Of a stretch of DNA of 64,000 nt, positions 30,587 to 38,292 are shown in pieces. Made by a program: the position numbers and the translations under genes. This DNA comes from Gammaproteobacteria bacterium (GTDB lineage Bacteria; Pseudomonadota; Gammaproteobacteria; Pseudomonadales; Halieaceae): assembly GCA_030428835.1 (NCBI GenBank), contig JAUIEP010000009.1, positions 1-64,000 of the forward strand, written 5' to 3'. The notes below the pieces were generated by a model, which was given only the letters and a program-made list of their open reading frames with translations, was not told the origin of the DNA and ran no database searches. The stretch's first letter is position 1. Each line of letters opens with the position of its first letter.

Positions 30587-31004
30587 AATCGTCTTCATCG
30601 ACGCGGCGATAGCTGCCCTCAATGGTGTGGCTGCCGTCTACCTCGCGCCGGGCTGCCGGCCCCGTTTCGGGCTCCCCGGTGAACAGGCGCGCGATGCGCC
30701 TGCGCAGAGGGCCGATGAGCACCAGAACAGCCACGCAGTCCGTGATGAGACCGGGCACCATGAGGAGCAAACCGGCGAACCCGAGGGCCATCTCGTCCAG
30801 GAACAGCTCCGGCCCGACCTGCCCGCCGTTCTGCAGGCTGTTCAGTTGGTTGAAGATGCCCCGGCCCTGGCGCTGCAGGAGCGCGAGGCCCAGGAAAAGC
30901 GTGGCGAATACCCAGGCGAGGGCCGTGAGCGCGGAGGTCTCGATGCCGAGCTGGATGAGCGTGAATAACTCCAGCCAGGGCAGGAGCAGGAATACAAAGC
31001 GCAT
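30585..31004 (-). CDS. fxsA: FxsA-family cytoplasmic membrane protein
   Basis: 139 residues with three or four hydrophobic helices (FVFLLLPWLELFTLIQLG; ALAWVFATLFLGLALL; ALGFAGLLLMVPGLITDCVAVLVL) and the family block QRQG....FNQLNSLQNG. E. coli FxsA relieves F exclusion of phage T7 and is often close to groES-groEL, as here. The ATG at 31004 follows GAGGA. Upstream codons in the same frame overlap the divergent alkyltransferase-like gene and are discarded. Confidence 0.88.
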   Translation of the reverse strand: MRFVFLLLPWLELFTLIQLGIETSALTALAWVFATLFLGLALLQRQGRGIFNQLNSLQNGGQVGPELFLDEMALGFAGLLLMVPGLITDCVAVLVLIGPLRRRIARLFTGEPETGPAARREVDGSHTIEGSYRRVDEDD

Positions 31005-31026
31005 GAAATGTCCTCGGTACCCATGA

Positions 31027-31428
31027 TTGGGGCTTGTGCGCCGCGAATCAAGCCGGCGGCTCGACCGGCCGGCAGGGCTCTGCCACACTGCCGCGGTCAC
31101 CACGCCCGAGAATGCGCACTTGGATGAGCCCGATATCAACCACCGCATCTGGCAGGTAGTCGCCGCGGTGCCGGAGGGCAAGGTCAGCACCTACGGTGAG
31201 ATTGCGGCCCGCGCGGGCCTGCCCGGCGCGGCGCGGCGCGTGGGTCGGGCCCTGCGGGTCCTGCCGGGAAACTCGCGTATCCCGTGGCACCGGGTCATCA
31301 ACGCCGGCGGCCGCATCTCGTTTCCAGCGGGTTCGGAGGCCTACGAGCGACAGCGCCGGCGACTCGAACACGAGGGCGTGGAATTCAAGCTGAACGGCGC
31401 GATCGACCTCGCGCGCTTTCGCTGGTAA
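31027..31428 (+). CDS. Alkyltransferase-like (ATL) DNA damage sensor, MGMT family
   Basis: The body (from HRIWQVVAAVPEGKVSTYG) is a full MGMT DNA-binding domain, but the alkyl-acceptor motif PCHRV is PWHRVIN. Replacement of the acceptor Cys by Trp defines alkyltransferase-like proteins, which bind O6-alkylguanine and hand it to nucleotide excision repair instead of demethylating. The conserved arginine finger region (GAARRVGRAL) is present. The start is uncertain: the ATG at 31027 lacks a clear ribosome binding site and a TTG at 31120 would give a 102-residue protein closer to family size. Divergent from fxsA. Confidence 0.85.
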   Translation: MGLVRRESSRRLDRPAGLCHTAAVTTPENAHLDEPDINHRIWQVVAAVPEGKVSTYGEIAARAGLPGAARRVGRALRVLPGNSRIPWHRVINAGGRISFPAGSEAYERQRRRLEHEGVEFKLNGAIDLARFRW

Positions 31429-31437
31429 ACGGCAGCG

Positions 31438-32331
31438 TCAGGAAAACTTGCGCCGGTGGATCTTGGCGGCATCGTTCGGCAGGTGGCCCATGTAGTGGAA
31501 CAGCTTGTGCGTGATCACGTCGTCGTGGCCGCGGATCTCAATGAACTGCTGCCGGTAGGTCTCGAGGCTGGCGTTGCGCTCCTCGGGGGTGACATTGGTG
31601 GTGGTGCCGCCATGTAACTGGTGGAAGCAACCCTCACCGATAAGCTGGGCCGCCGTACCGGTGGGCGCATCGACGGCGCGCTTGAAGATGTCCAGGTTAA
31701 TGAAACCGCCGCCGGGGTAGTCGAAGCGCTCGTCGGCACCGCCCAGTTCCTCCAGCAGTGAACGCTTGAGAAACAGGCAGTTGGATTCGAACATGCGGTT
31801 GAACCAGCCGATATTCTCCGGACCGGCCCGCAGCGGCGTACCCACCTCGAACAGGCGGTAACCCTCCTCCGGCCAGTTGATGCTGCGCAGCAGCTCGTCT
31901 TCCACCTGCTTGTTGTAGCCGTTGGCAATGGAGTCGTTCTGGCAGTCGGGACCCATCCAGAAGTAGCGCGTCGCCACCACCGGGTCGTCGTAGGCGTCGT
32001 AACAGGCGAACGCCATGCGAAACACGCCCGGGGTCAGCAGGTGCGCGCCATCGATCATGAGGCAGACGATCTCGCCTCGCGCCCGCTCCAGCGCAACATT
32101 GATCGCGCGGGCCGGTGACGGTGGCGCATCCTCCAGGTAGATGAACTCCACCGGCACGTCCACGTCGGCCCAGGTATCGGGATTCAGTGGCTCCGGGGAA
32201 CCGTTGTCGACCAGGATCACCTCGTAGTCGAGGTCCGCGGCGCCGTGCTGGTAACCACGCGACAGCCCCTGCAGGGTGCGCGGGATTTCCCGCGCCATGT
32301 CGTAGGCAATGAGAATAACGGACAGCTTCAC
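31438..32331 (-). CDS. GT2-like glycosyltransferase, DGA-motif family, copy 1
   Basis: 297 residues, GT-A fold. N-terminal MKLSVILIAYDMAREIPRTL and VDNGSPE (42-48) are the nucleotide-sugar binding part. The usual DxD metal motif is replaced by D94-G-A-H (LMIDGAHLLTPGVF). Further marks shared with the paralogues below and at 39115-40119 are NGYNKQVEDE, the WPEEGYRLFE block, FESNCLF, GGGFINLDIFKRA and GEGCFHQLHGG. No transmembrane helix, so probably cytoplasmic or peripheral. Nine bases separate it from copy 2 in the same operon. Acceptor and donor unknown. Confidence 0.8.
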   Translation of the reverse strand: MKLSVILIAYDMAREIPRTLQGLSRGYQHGAADLDYEVILVDNGSPEPLNPDTWADVDVPVEFIYLEDAPPSPARAINVALERARGEIVCLMIDGAHLLTPGVFRMAFACYDAYDDPVVATRYFWMGPDCQNDSIANGYNKQVEDELLRSINWPEEGYRLFEVGTPLRAGPENIGWFNRMFESNCLFLKRSLLEELGGADERFDYPGGGFINLDIFKRAVDAPTGTAAQLIGEGCFHQLHGGTTTNVTPEERNASLETYRQQFIEIRGHDDVITHKLFHYMGHLPNDAAKIHRRKFS

Positions 32332-32340
32332 GAGCGCCCC

Positions 32341-33264
32341 TCAATCCAGGGGGCGGCCGGCCATACGGGCGCGGCGCTTTTCGACGGCGGAGATATTGGA
32401 CGTAATAGTCGGCATATGGCCCATGTACATGAAATCGGCGTTCGCCATGACCTTGTCGTGCCCGTGAATAGCCTTGTACTGCGCCCGGAACTCCGCCAGC
32501 TTCGCCTCCCGGACCTCCCCGCTGGAATTCGTGGTCGTACCGCCGTGCAACTGGTGGAAACTGCCCTCGCCGATGACCTGTACGGGCGTGACCCCCGGGG
32601 CCTCCATCGCCTTCTTGAAGATATCGAGATTGAGGAACCCACCGCCCGGCAAATCGAACGCCTCGTCGGCACCGCCCAGGGACTCAAAGAGCGCGCGGCG
32701 CAGGAACAGGCAGTTCGACTCGAACATCTTGTTGAACCAGTGCAGGCGCTTGGCGCCCGAACGCAGCGGTGTGCCGATTTCATAGAGCCTGTAACCGTCG
32801 GTCGGCCACGCAATGCGCTCGAGCAACTCGTCCTCGACCTGCTTGTTGTAGCCGTTGTCGACGCTCACGGTCTGTTCTTCCATGCCCAGGTAGAAATACC
32901 GGATGGCGATGACCGGCTCGGCAAAGGCGGCATAGTTTGACAGCGCCATCTTGAACACCCCGGGAGTCAGCAGGTGCGCGCCGTCGATCATAAGGCAGAG
33001 CACTTCACCGCGCGCCTCGCGCAGTGCCCGGTTGATGGCCTGGGCCGGCGATGGGTGGGCGTCGTCGATGCGGATCAGGCGGACCGGTGTATCGACATGG
33101 GCCCAGGTGGCGGGGTCGAGGGGTTCGGGCGACCCGTTATCGACCAGCAGCACCTCGTACTCGAGTTGCGCCATATCGGTCTGGTAAGTGCGCGCAAGGC
33201 TCTGCAGGGTACGGGGAATCTCCCGCGCCATATCGTAAGAAATAAGGATAATGGAAAGTTTCAT
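32341..33264 (-). CDS. GT2-like glycosyltransferase, DGA-motif family, copy 2
   Basis: 307 residues and a close paralogue of copy 1 over the full length. It has the same D94-G-A-H and the ending GEGSFHQLHGGTTTN. Probably a tandem duplication, since the genes are adjacent and co-oriented. A -10-like TATAAA (33316-33311) about 50 bp upstream could serve this two-gene operon. Function otherwise as for copy 1: sugar transfer in a surface glycan pathway, by inference. Confidence 0.8.
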   Translation of the reverse strand: MKLSIILISYDMAREIPRTLQSLARTYQTDMAQLEYEVLLVDNGSPEPLDPATWAHVDTPVRLIRIDDAHPSPAQAINRALREARGEVLCLMIDGAHLLTPGVFKMALSNYAAFAEPVIAIRYFYLGMEEQTVSVDNGYNKQVEDELLERIAWPTDGYRLYEIGTPLRSGAKRLHWFNKMFESNCLFLRRALFESLGGADEAFDLPGGGFLNLDIFKKAMEAPGVTPVQVIGEGSFHQLHGGTTTNSSGEVREAKLAEFRAQYKAIHGHDKVMANADFMYMGHMPTITSNISAVEKRRARMAGRPLD

Positions 33265-33310
33265 TACAACGAGGAGTAGTGCGCCCGGGTTGCAGCCGCG
33301 CCGGCCGTTA

Positions 33311-33339
33311 TTTATATAGTGGCCAATAGTAGAGAAAAA
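33311..33339 (-). promoter_or_regulatory. Possible promoter of the two DGA-motif glycosyltransferases
   Basis: TATAAA on the minus strand (33316-33311) with a poor -35 (TTTTTC, 17 bp upstream). The -10 is good but the -35 is weak. Confidence 0.3.
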
Positions 33340-33381
33340 CCCTCTGCCTTAGTAGCCGCGTTGCGCGACCAACGCGCGGAA

Positions 33382-33432
33382 GTGTGACCGGTTACACGCC
33401 CCTGAATGCCGCAGAAGTGTGACCCCGCACAC
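33382..33432. repeat. Two tandem GTGTGACC-N4-ACAC repeats in an intergenic region
   Basis: Copy 1 is at 33382-33397 (GTGTGACCGGTTACAC, an imperfect palindrome). Copy 2 is at 33417-33432 (GTGTGACCCCGCACAC). Each is preceded by GA or GAA and followed by GCCCC. They are 35 bp apart. They lie just upstream of the FNR-type box and could be activator sites. Protein unknown. Confidence 0.55.
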
Positions 33433-33444
33433 GCCCCGACCCCC

Positions 33445-33487
33445 TTGATCTCCATCAATGTCCGGACTTTGTGTCAGACTATATGAT
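33445..33487 (+). promoter_or_regulatory. FNR/Anr-type class II promoter of the tandem PhyH genes
   Basis: TTGAT-CTCC-ATCAA at 33445-33458 is a perfect FNR/Anr consensus. A -10 box TATGAT at 33482-33487 gives a predicted start near 33494, which puts the centre of the box at about -42, the class II activator position. The distance to the first PhyH start is about 115 bases. The regulator (FNR, Anr, Dnr or another CRP-family protein) is not in the window. Confidence 0.75.
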
Positions 33488-33608
33488 CAGGCAACTTGAG
33501 TGGCAACACGCCAGTCGGGAACCCGCGACAGCAGGCCTTTCGGGTTCGACGCCCACGGGCAAATAACATAGACTTTTGAAGGTTTTACGCCCTTTTTCCG
33601 GAGCTGCC

Positions 33609-34586
33609 ATGACAGCCTTTCAATTGAGCAGGGAGAGCATCGAGGCGCGCGACCCCGCGGCGGACGCCCAGACCCTCGCGCAACGTATCGAGGCCTTCCG
33701 CGACATCGAGCCGCGCGACGCGCCCGACCTGATCATCGGCGCCGACAAGACGCCGGCCGCGCCCGGGGATGTCTGTATACCCGTCATCGACGCCGCGGAA
33801 CTCACCGCCACGACACTCAGGAATGCGGTGGTCGATCACGGCGCGTTGCACGTCAAGGGCCTGTTCGACCCCGCTACCCTGACACCGCTCATTCCGGCCA
33901 TCGACAATGTCCTGGACGCCGTGGCCAGCCCGCGCGAGGAGCGCGCAAAGTTTGCCGCCCACTACTTCAATCCGCCGTCCAACCTCGTGTCCATCATGCC
34001 CGAGAAGGCCATGGAACTCGGCAGCCTGAGGCTGTTCGGCACGGCTTCAGGCTCCGCCATGTGTGTCGAGGCACCCAGCATCGCCGAATCCCTCCTCGAA
34101 CTGTACGAGAGCTACGGGCTCAAGGAACTTGTCACCGACTACCTGGGTGAGGCGCCCTGCCTGTCGGTCAAGAAATGGGTGCTGCGCCGCTCGGTGCTGC
34201 CGGTAGAGGAAAACGGCTGGCACCAGGACGGCGCATTCATGGGCACCGACATCAATACGATCAACCTGTGGATCCCGCTGACCACCTGCGGCGGAGACAC
34301 CGGCGCGCCGGGGATGGATCTCGTGCCCGTGCGGCTGAACAAGATCGTCTCGGCACAGGGCGCGACATTCGACTGGTCGGTCAGCGACGATGAGGTGCAT
34401 GCAAGTTTCGCGGGCAGTGAGCCGGTCGCCCCCGTGTTCGAACTCGGCGATGCCTTTTTCTTCGACCACTTCTACCTGCATCGCACACAATACCGCGAAC
34501 AGTTCACGGACCTGCGCTACGCCGTGGAGACCTGGTTTTTCGGCGCTTCCGCATTTTCCAAGTCACAGGTACCCATCGCCTGGTAG
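33609..34586 (+). CDS. PhyH-family Fe(II)/2-oxoglutarate oxygenase, copy 1
   Basis: 325 residues, phytanoyl-CoA-dioxygenase superfamily. The iron triad is predicted as H205 and D207 (GWHQDGAFMG) and H291 (FYLHRTQYR). The nearby conserved blocks CLSVKKWVLRRS and TINLWIPLTTCGG are shared with copy 2. The enzyme would hydroxylate an organic substrate using O2, with 2-oxoglutarate giving succinate and CO2. I chose ATG at 33609 because the paralogue also begins MTAFEL and GGAG lies five bases upstream. The next gene is a close copy, 20 bp away. The substrate is unknown; the glycan context is suggestive only. Confidence 0.85.
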   Translation: MTAFQLSRESIEARDPAADAQTLAQRIEAFRDIEPRDAPDLIIGADKTPAAPGDVCIPVIDAAELTATTLRNAVVDHGALHVKGLFDPATLTPLIPAIDNVLDAVASPREERAKFAAHYFNPPSNLVSIMPEKAMELGSLRLFGTASGSAMCVEAPSIAESLLELYESYGLKELVTDYLGEAPCLSVKKWVLRRSVLPVEENGWHQDGAFMGTDINTINLWIPLTTCGGDTGAPGMDLVPVRLNKIVSAQGATFDWSVSDDEVHASFAGSEPVAPVFELGDAFFFDHFYLHRTQYREQFTDLRYAVETWFFGASAFSKSQVPIAW

Positions 34587-34606
34587 TTGACCGGGCCAGA
34601 AACGAC

Positions 34607-35581
34607 ATGACAGCTTTCGAACTCACCACCGAACACATCGAGCAACGCAATACCGCCACGGACTGCGCGCGCATGGGCACGCGTATCGAGGAGTACCGCA
34701 CGCGTGAAGCGCGCGACAACCCGGAGCTATTGATCCGGGCGGAAGCATCACTTGCGGCGCCGGCGGGAGAAATACCCGAGATCGCTGCGCAGGAACTCGA
34801 TGCCGGAATCCTGGGCGAAGCGATCAAGCGCCACGGCGCATTGATTGTGCGGGGGATGTTCCCGGCTGCCAGCATGGCGACCCTGCGCCAGGCGGCAGAC
34901 AAGGTAATCGATGCCTGCGCGGACCCCGAAGCCGACAAAACTGCGGCTCGCGGCCACTACTTCAATCCACCGAACAACCTGCGCTCCATCATGCCCAACA
35001 AGGATCGCGAACTGGGCAACACACGCAATTTTCATCGCACCTCCGGCTCGGCCATGTGTGTCGAGGCCCCCTCGGTAGCCGAGTCGTTGCTGGAACTGTA
35101 CGAGCAGCACGGCCTGAAGGAGCTGGTGACACAGTACCTGGGTGAGGCGCCGTGCCTCTCGGTCAAGAAATGGGTGCTGCGCCGCTCCCTGTTGCCGGTC
35201 GCCGAAGCGGGCTGGCACCAGGACGGCGCGTTTATGGGTACAGACATCAACACCATCAACATGTGGATTCCGCTGAACGAGTGCGGCGGCACGACCGGCG
35301 CGCCGGGTATGGACGTTGTGCCGCAGCGACTCTACGGCATCGCCTCCGCGGAGGGCGCGCAATTTGAGTGGTCGGTGAGTGACTCTCACGTGCAGGGCGA
35401 CTTCGCGGGCAATGAACCGACCGCGCCCGTATTCCAGGCCGGCGATGCGTTCTTTTTCGATCACCTGTTCCTGCACAGGACACAGTACCGTACCGATTTC
35501 ACCAGGACCCGCTACGCGATCGAAACCTGGTTCTTCGGCGCAACGGCCTTCCCGAAAAACCAGATCCCGCTGGCCTGGTAA
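34607..35581 (+). CDS. PhyH-family Fe(II)/2-oxoglutarate oxygenase, copy 2
   Basis: 324 residues, a tandem paralogue of copy 1. Matching N-terminus (MTAFELTTEHIEQRN), the GSAMCVEAPS block, CLSVKKWVLRRS and the metal site H204/D206 (GWHQDGAFMG) with distal His in FLHRTQYR. The two genes are almost certainly co-transcribed from the FNR-type promoter. Differences lie mainly in the N-terminal 130 residues, which suggests divergence of substrate after duplication. Confidence 0.85.
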   Translation: MTAFELTTEHIEQRNTATDCARMGTRIEEYRTREARDNPELLIRAEASLAAPAGEIPEIAAQELDAGILGEAIKRHGALIVRGMFPAASMATLRQAADKVIDACADPEADKTAARGHYFNPPNNLRSIMPNKDRELGNTRNFHRTSGSAMCVEAPSVAESLLELYEQHGLKELVTQYLGEAPCLSVKKWVLRRSLLPVAEAGWHQDGAFMGTDINTINMWIPLNECGGTTGAPGMDVVPQRLYGIASAEGAQFEWSVSDSHVQGDFAGNEPTAPVFQAGDAFFFDHLFLHRTQYRTDFTRTRYAIETWFFGATAFPKNQIPLAW

Positions 35582-35614
35582 AGGCCGCCTCCCACAACTC
35601 CGGTTGCGATAACA

Positions 35615-35634
35615 GCGCTGCCGGCCGGCAGCGC
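35615..35634. terminator. Perfect 20-bp palindrome between convergent PhyH genes
   Basis: The half-site GCGCTGCCGG is followed directly by its reverse complement, forming a strong hairpin between the PhyH copy 2 stop and the stop of the convergent PhyH gene. No T-run is present on either side, so it is either a Rho-assisted bidirectional stop or an mRNA-stabilising hairpin. Confidence 0.5.
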
Positions 35635-35640
35635 CTGGGT

Positions 35641-36822
35641 TCAGCCAGCCTCGGGCGTGGCCTGGCCTTCCTTGCGCCGCGAGAAGGCGACGTTGAAGGC
35701 GAGTTCCTGCTCGTAGGCCTCGTCGATATGCTCGTCGGGCAGCGCGTGCAGGTTTTCGTCCCACGGCACTTCCACGAAATGCTTGTCGCGCCAGTAGTAC
35801 TTGTAGCGGTCCGACTTCCAGTCGGCGTAAATCTCTTCCCAGGAGAGCCGCTGGAAATGGGGCTTGAGGCAGCCCTCGGTCAATGCCTCGCCCTCCAACT
35901 GGTAGCGAAAGTCGACGGACAGGCGCATGCGCTCCTTATTGTGGTTCTCCATCGCCTTGTGCACGGTGAGCGCGGGAAACAGGATGAGGTCACCCAGGCG
36001 GAAGTCCGCTCCCACCCAGCGACAGCGACGTATCTCGTCGGGCAGCACGGCGGCCCTGTTACCTGCGCCGAGATGGAACTTGAGCGGCAGGACACCAAAC
36101 TTGTTGGAACCCTCCAGGACGGCCAGCGACCCGTCCTCTATCCTGCAGTCCGCCAGCGGCATCCAGGCGGCGGTCAGGTTGGGGGTGCCCTGGTTGTTCG
36201 GGAAGTCCTGGTGTGGCGGTGTCGACAATTCCGGTGCGCCCGGGAAGACCAGCCGCGTGATGCTCAGGGGGTGGGGAAACACCGTTTCGCCCAGGGCCTG
36301 GCGCATGACATCCATCAAGTGAGGCTCGTGCGCCATGCTGTGCAGGCTCTCGAGCTTCATCACCCTGTCATGGACCTGGAAAAACTTCGGCTGGCCTTCG
36401 CGGCGTGGCCGGCTGATGGCCCGCGCGTCCATACGCCGTTCCCCGTCCTCGATCCAGCCGTGTTCGGCCAGGATACGGGTGATGTCGTCGCGCACCTCGA
36501 GCAGGCGGTCACGGGGTAAGACGTCGCGGAAGAACAGGTAGCCGTCGTCCGCCAGGCGGGCCTTGACGGCATCCGGGTCGCCGAGCAACTCGTTGGCCTC
36601 GTACATGGGCTCGGGGTCGATGACCTCGTTGATGACCTTGAAGCCCTCAACGCGCATCTCGACCAGGCGCTGCATCAGGGCGTCGCTGCCACTGGCGCGG
36701 GCAGCCTTCTGGAACCTGGCGATACCTGCCTCGTATTCGCCGGCATCGATCATAGCCTGCACCTCGGCTATGAGGTCGGCGTACTCGCTCAGGTCGTCGG
36801 CGGTGTCTGCGTGTTCACTCAT
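35641..36822 (-). CDS. PhyH-family oxygenase with an N-terminal helical module
   Basis: 393 residues. A helical, TPR-like segment at about 12-62 (IAEVQAMIDAGEYEAGIARF...RLVEMRVEGF) precedes the dioxygenase domain (about 75-310). HxD lies in STPPHQDFPNNQG and the distal His in LTVHKAMENH. It is more distant from the tandem pair than the gene upstream (36890-37969) and closer to the general PhyH group. The C-terminal 80 residues are rich in Trp, Tyr and charged residues. Lies 67 bp downstream of that gene and probably in its operon. Confidence 0.82.
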   Translation of the reverse strand: MSEHADTADDLSEYADLIAEVQAMIDAGEYEAGIARFQKAARASGSDALMQRLVEMRVEGFKVINEVIDPEPMYEANELLGDPDAVKARLADDGYLFFRDVLPRDRLLEVRDDITRILAEHGWIEDGERRMDARAISRPRREGQPKFFQVHDRVMKLESLHSMAHEPHLMDVMRQALGETVFPHPLSITRLVFPGAPELSTPPHQDFPNNQGTPNLTAAWMPLADCRIEDGSLAVLEGSNKFGVLPLKFHLGAGNRAAVLPDEIRRCRWVGADFRLGDLILFPALTVHKAMENHNKERMRLSVDFRYQLEGEALTEGCLKPHFQRLSWEEIYADWKSDRYKYYWRDKHFVEVPWDENLHALPDEHIDEAYEQELAFNVAFSRRKEGQATPEAG

Positions 36823-36889
36823 CGGCTCACCCCGGAGAACGGCTGTGCCCGCTCGCTTGTAAACATGGTCATAGCACGTTACCCGACAG

Positions 36890-37969
36890 TCAGAAGACCA
36901 CCGGCTGTTGCTTCATGGGCGCTGTTGAACCCGCGAAGAACCAGGACTCCAGTGCGTAGCGATTCTGCGTGTGGTTCTGGCCGAAACCCGTGCGATGCAG
37001 GTTGTAATGGTCGAAGAAGATGCCGTCGCCGGCATTGAAGCGGGGGCACTGCACCGGGTTGCGCTCGGCCAGTTCCGCAACCAGTTCGGGGCCGACCGTC
37101 CAGTTGAAGGGTGCCCCGCGCGTACCCACCTCCAGTATCTTGCGCTCGGTGCCACTGAGCATCTCCATACCGGGAGCCTGCGCATCGCCACCGCAGTCCG
37201 TCAGGGCAACCCACAGGTTGGCCGTGCGGATGGCATCGGCGTCACCCAGGAACTGGCCGTCCTGGTGCCAGCCGGCGGAGGCGCCGTTGTTGGGGGCGGC
37301 GCAGCGCACAACCCACTTGCGTACGGACAACACGGGCTGCTCCTCGAAGTACTCGGTGAGCAGTTGCGGCAGGCCTATCTCCCTGAAGAACTTGATGGCC
37401 TGGAATGCACAGGGCGGTGAGTCGACGGTCCAGGCGGAGCCGATGTTGGTGTAGCGGGTGCCGCCGCGGAACTGGGCGGGGCCGCCATTGACGCTGTCGC
37501 AGCGAAAGTACCAGGGATTACCCTCGGCGCCGGGCTCTTCCTCGGCCAGCGCGCGCCTGGCCTCGAGCGTGCGGTCTATGCTTTCGCGGATGACCTCGAC
37601 CCACTCGGGGCGCATGATGTTGCGCACGATCAGACCGCCCTTGCCGAGAATTCCCGCCTTGAGGTCATCGACGGTAAGGTCACTGAACTCCACCTCCGGG
37701 AAGCCCTCGACCTGCGCGAAGCGATTGTCGTGCGCGGGCGGCCAGTGGTCGTGGGGCTCGGGCCAGTTGAGCTGGGAGTAGGCGTCGATACGCAGGTTGA
37801 CGAGGCGCCGGGCGAGTTCCACATCGTTGTGGCTACCCGAGGATTCAAGCAGGTCTATCGCGGCGCGATACTGGCCGTCGCTGACCAGGCCCTCGGCCTG
37901 TGAAAGGAGTTCACTTGCGGCGCTCATGCCGTCATCTTGCCGACTGGCCCCAACACTGTCAATTGACAT
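36890..37969 (-). CDS. PhyH-family oxygenase with an N-terminal helical module
   Basis: 359 residues. The N-terminal segment (SAASELLSQAEGLVSDGQYR...RRLVNLRIDAYSQL) resembles that of the gene downstream. The dioxygenase domain shares VLSVRKWVVR, GWHQDGQFLG (HxD) and FDHYNLHRTGFG with the tandem pair. I chose ATG at 37969 (AAGGAA four bases upstream) over a longer ORF that lacks a ribosome binding site. The 323-bp region upstream contains a degenerate FNR-type box with -10 in class II spacing. Confidence 0.84.
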   Translation of the reverse strand: MSIDSVGASRQDDGMSAASELLSQAEGLVSDGQYRAAIDLLESSGSHNDVELARRLVNLRIDAYSQLNWPEPHDHWPPAHDNRFAQVEGFPEVEFSDLTVDDLKAGILGKGGLIVRNIMRPEWVEVIRESIDRTLEARRALAEEEPGAEGNPWYFRCDSVNGGPAQFRGGTRYTNIGSAWTVDSPPCAFQAIKFFREIGLPQLLTEYFEEQPVLSVRKWVVRCAAPNNGASAGWHQDGQFLGDADAIRTANLWVALTDCGGDAQAPGMEMLSGTERKILEVGTRGAPFNWTVGPELVAELAERNPVQCPRFNAGDGIFFDHYNLHRTGFGQNHTQNRYALESWFFAGSTAPMKQQPVVF

Positions 37970-38054
37970 AATTTCCTTACCTCGCAGGGAGTTACGGCGC
38001 TTTCGGAGTCCGTATCCAGCACCCTTTCCCCTGTTCCTGCCAACGCGCCAAGCC

Positions 38055-38097
38055 AGTCTAGCCCGGCCCTCGGACGGCGTATCTTGATCTGGGGCAA
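38055..38097 (-). promoter_or_regulatory. Degenerate FNR/Anr-type promoter of the second PhyH operon
   Basis: Read on the minus strand the box is TTGCC-CCAG-ATCAA (38097-38084), with one full half-site and one of three matches. A -10-like TAGACT (38060-38055) places the predicted start near 38048, with the box centred at about -42. The geometry repeats that of the first PhyH promoter. Confidence 0.5.
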
Positions 38098-38215
38098 AGT
38101 TTCGCCAAAGCGGGTCCCGCGGCACAACGGGGGCGTTCCAAACCGCGACCCTGTTCTCACAATTGGTCCGGCAGGCGGCCGCCCTGCGCGACTGGCGCCC
38201 TGCCGCATAACGCGA

Positions 38216-38249
38216 AACACCGCCGGGGCTGCGCGCCCCGCGCGGTGTT
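38216..38249 (-). terminator. Strong hairpin upstream of the methyltransferase stop side
   Basis: AACACCGC (38216-38223) pairs with GCGGTGTT (38242-38249), with an inner GGGGC/GCCCC pair (38225-38229 / 38235-38239). On the minus strand it is followed by GTTTCGCGTTAT. Probable terminator of the operon that ends with the methyltransferase at 38293. Confidence 0.55.
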
Positions 38250-38292
38250 CACGACTGCCGGCAAGCGGGACCGAGGTCCGGCCTCGCGAGAT

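Noticed and set aside
33576-33608. Earlier ATG for PhyH copy 1
   Set aside because: The tandem paralogue begins at the position equivalent to 33609 and the Shine-Dalgarno is there.
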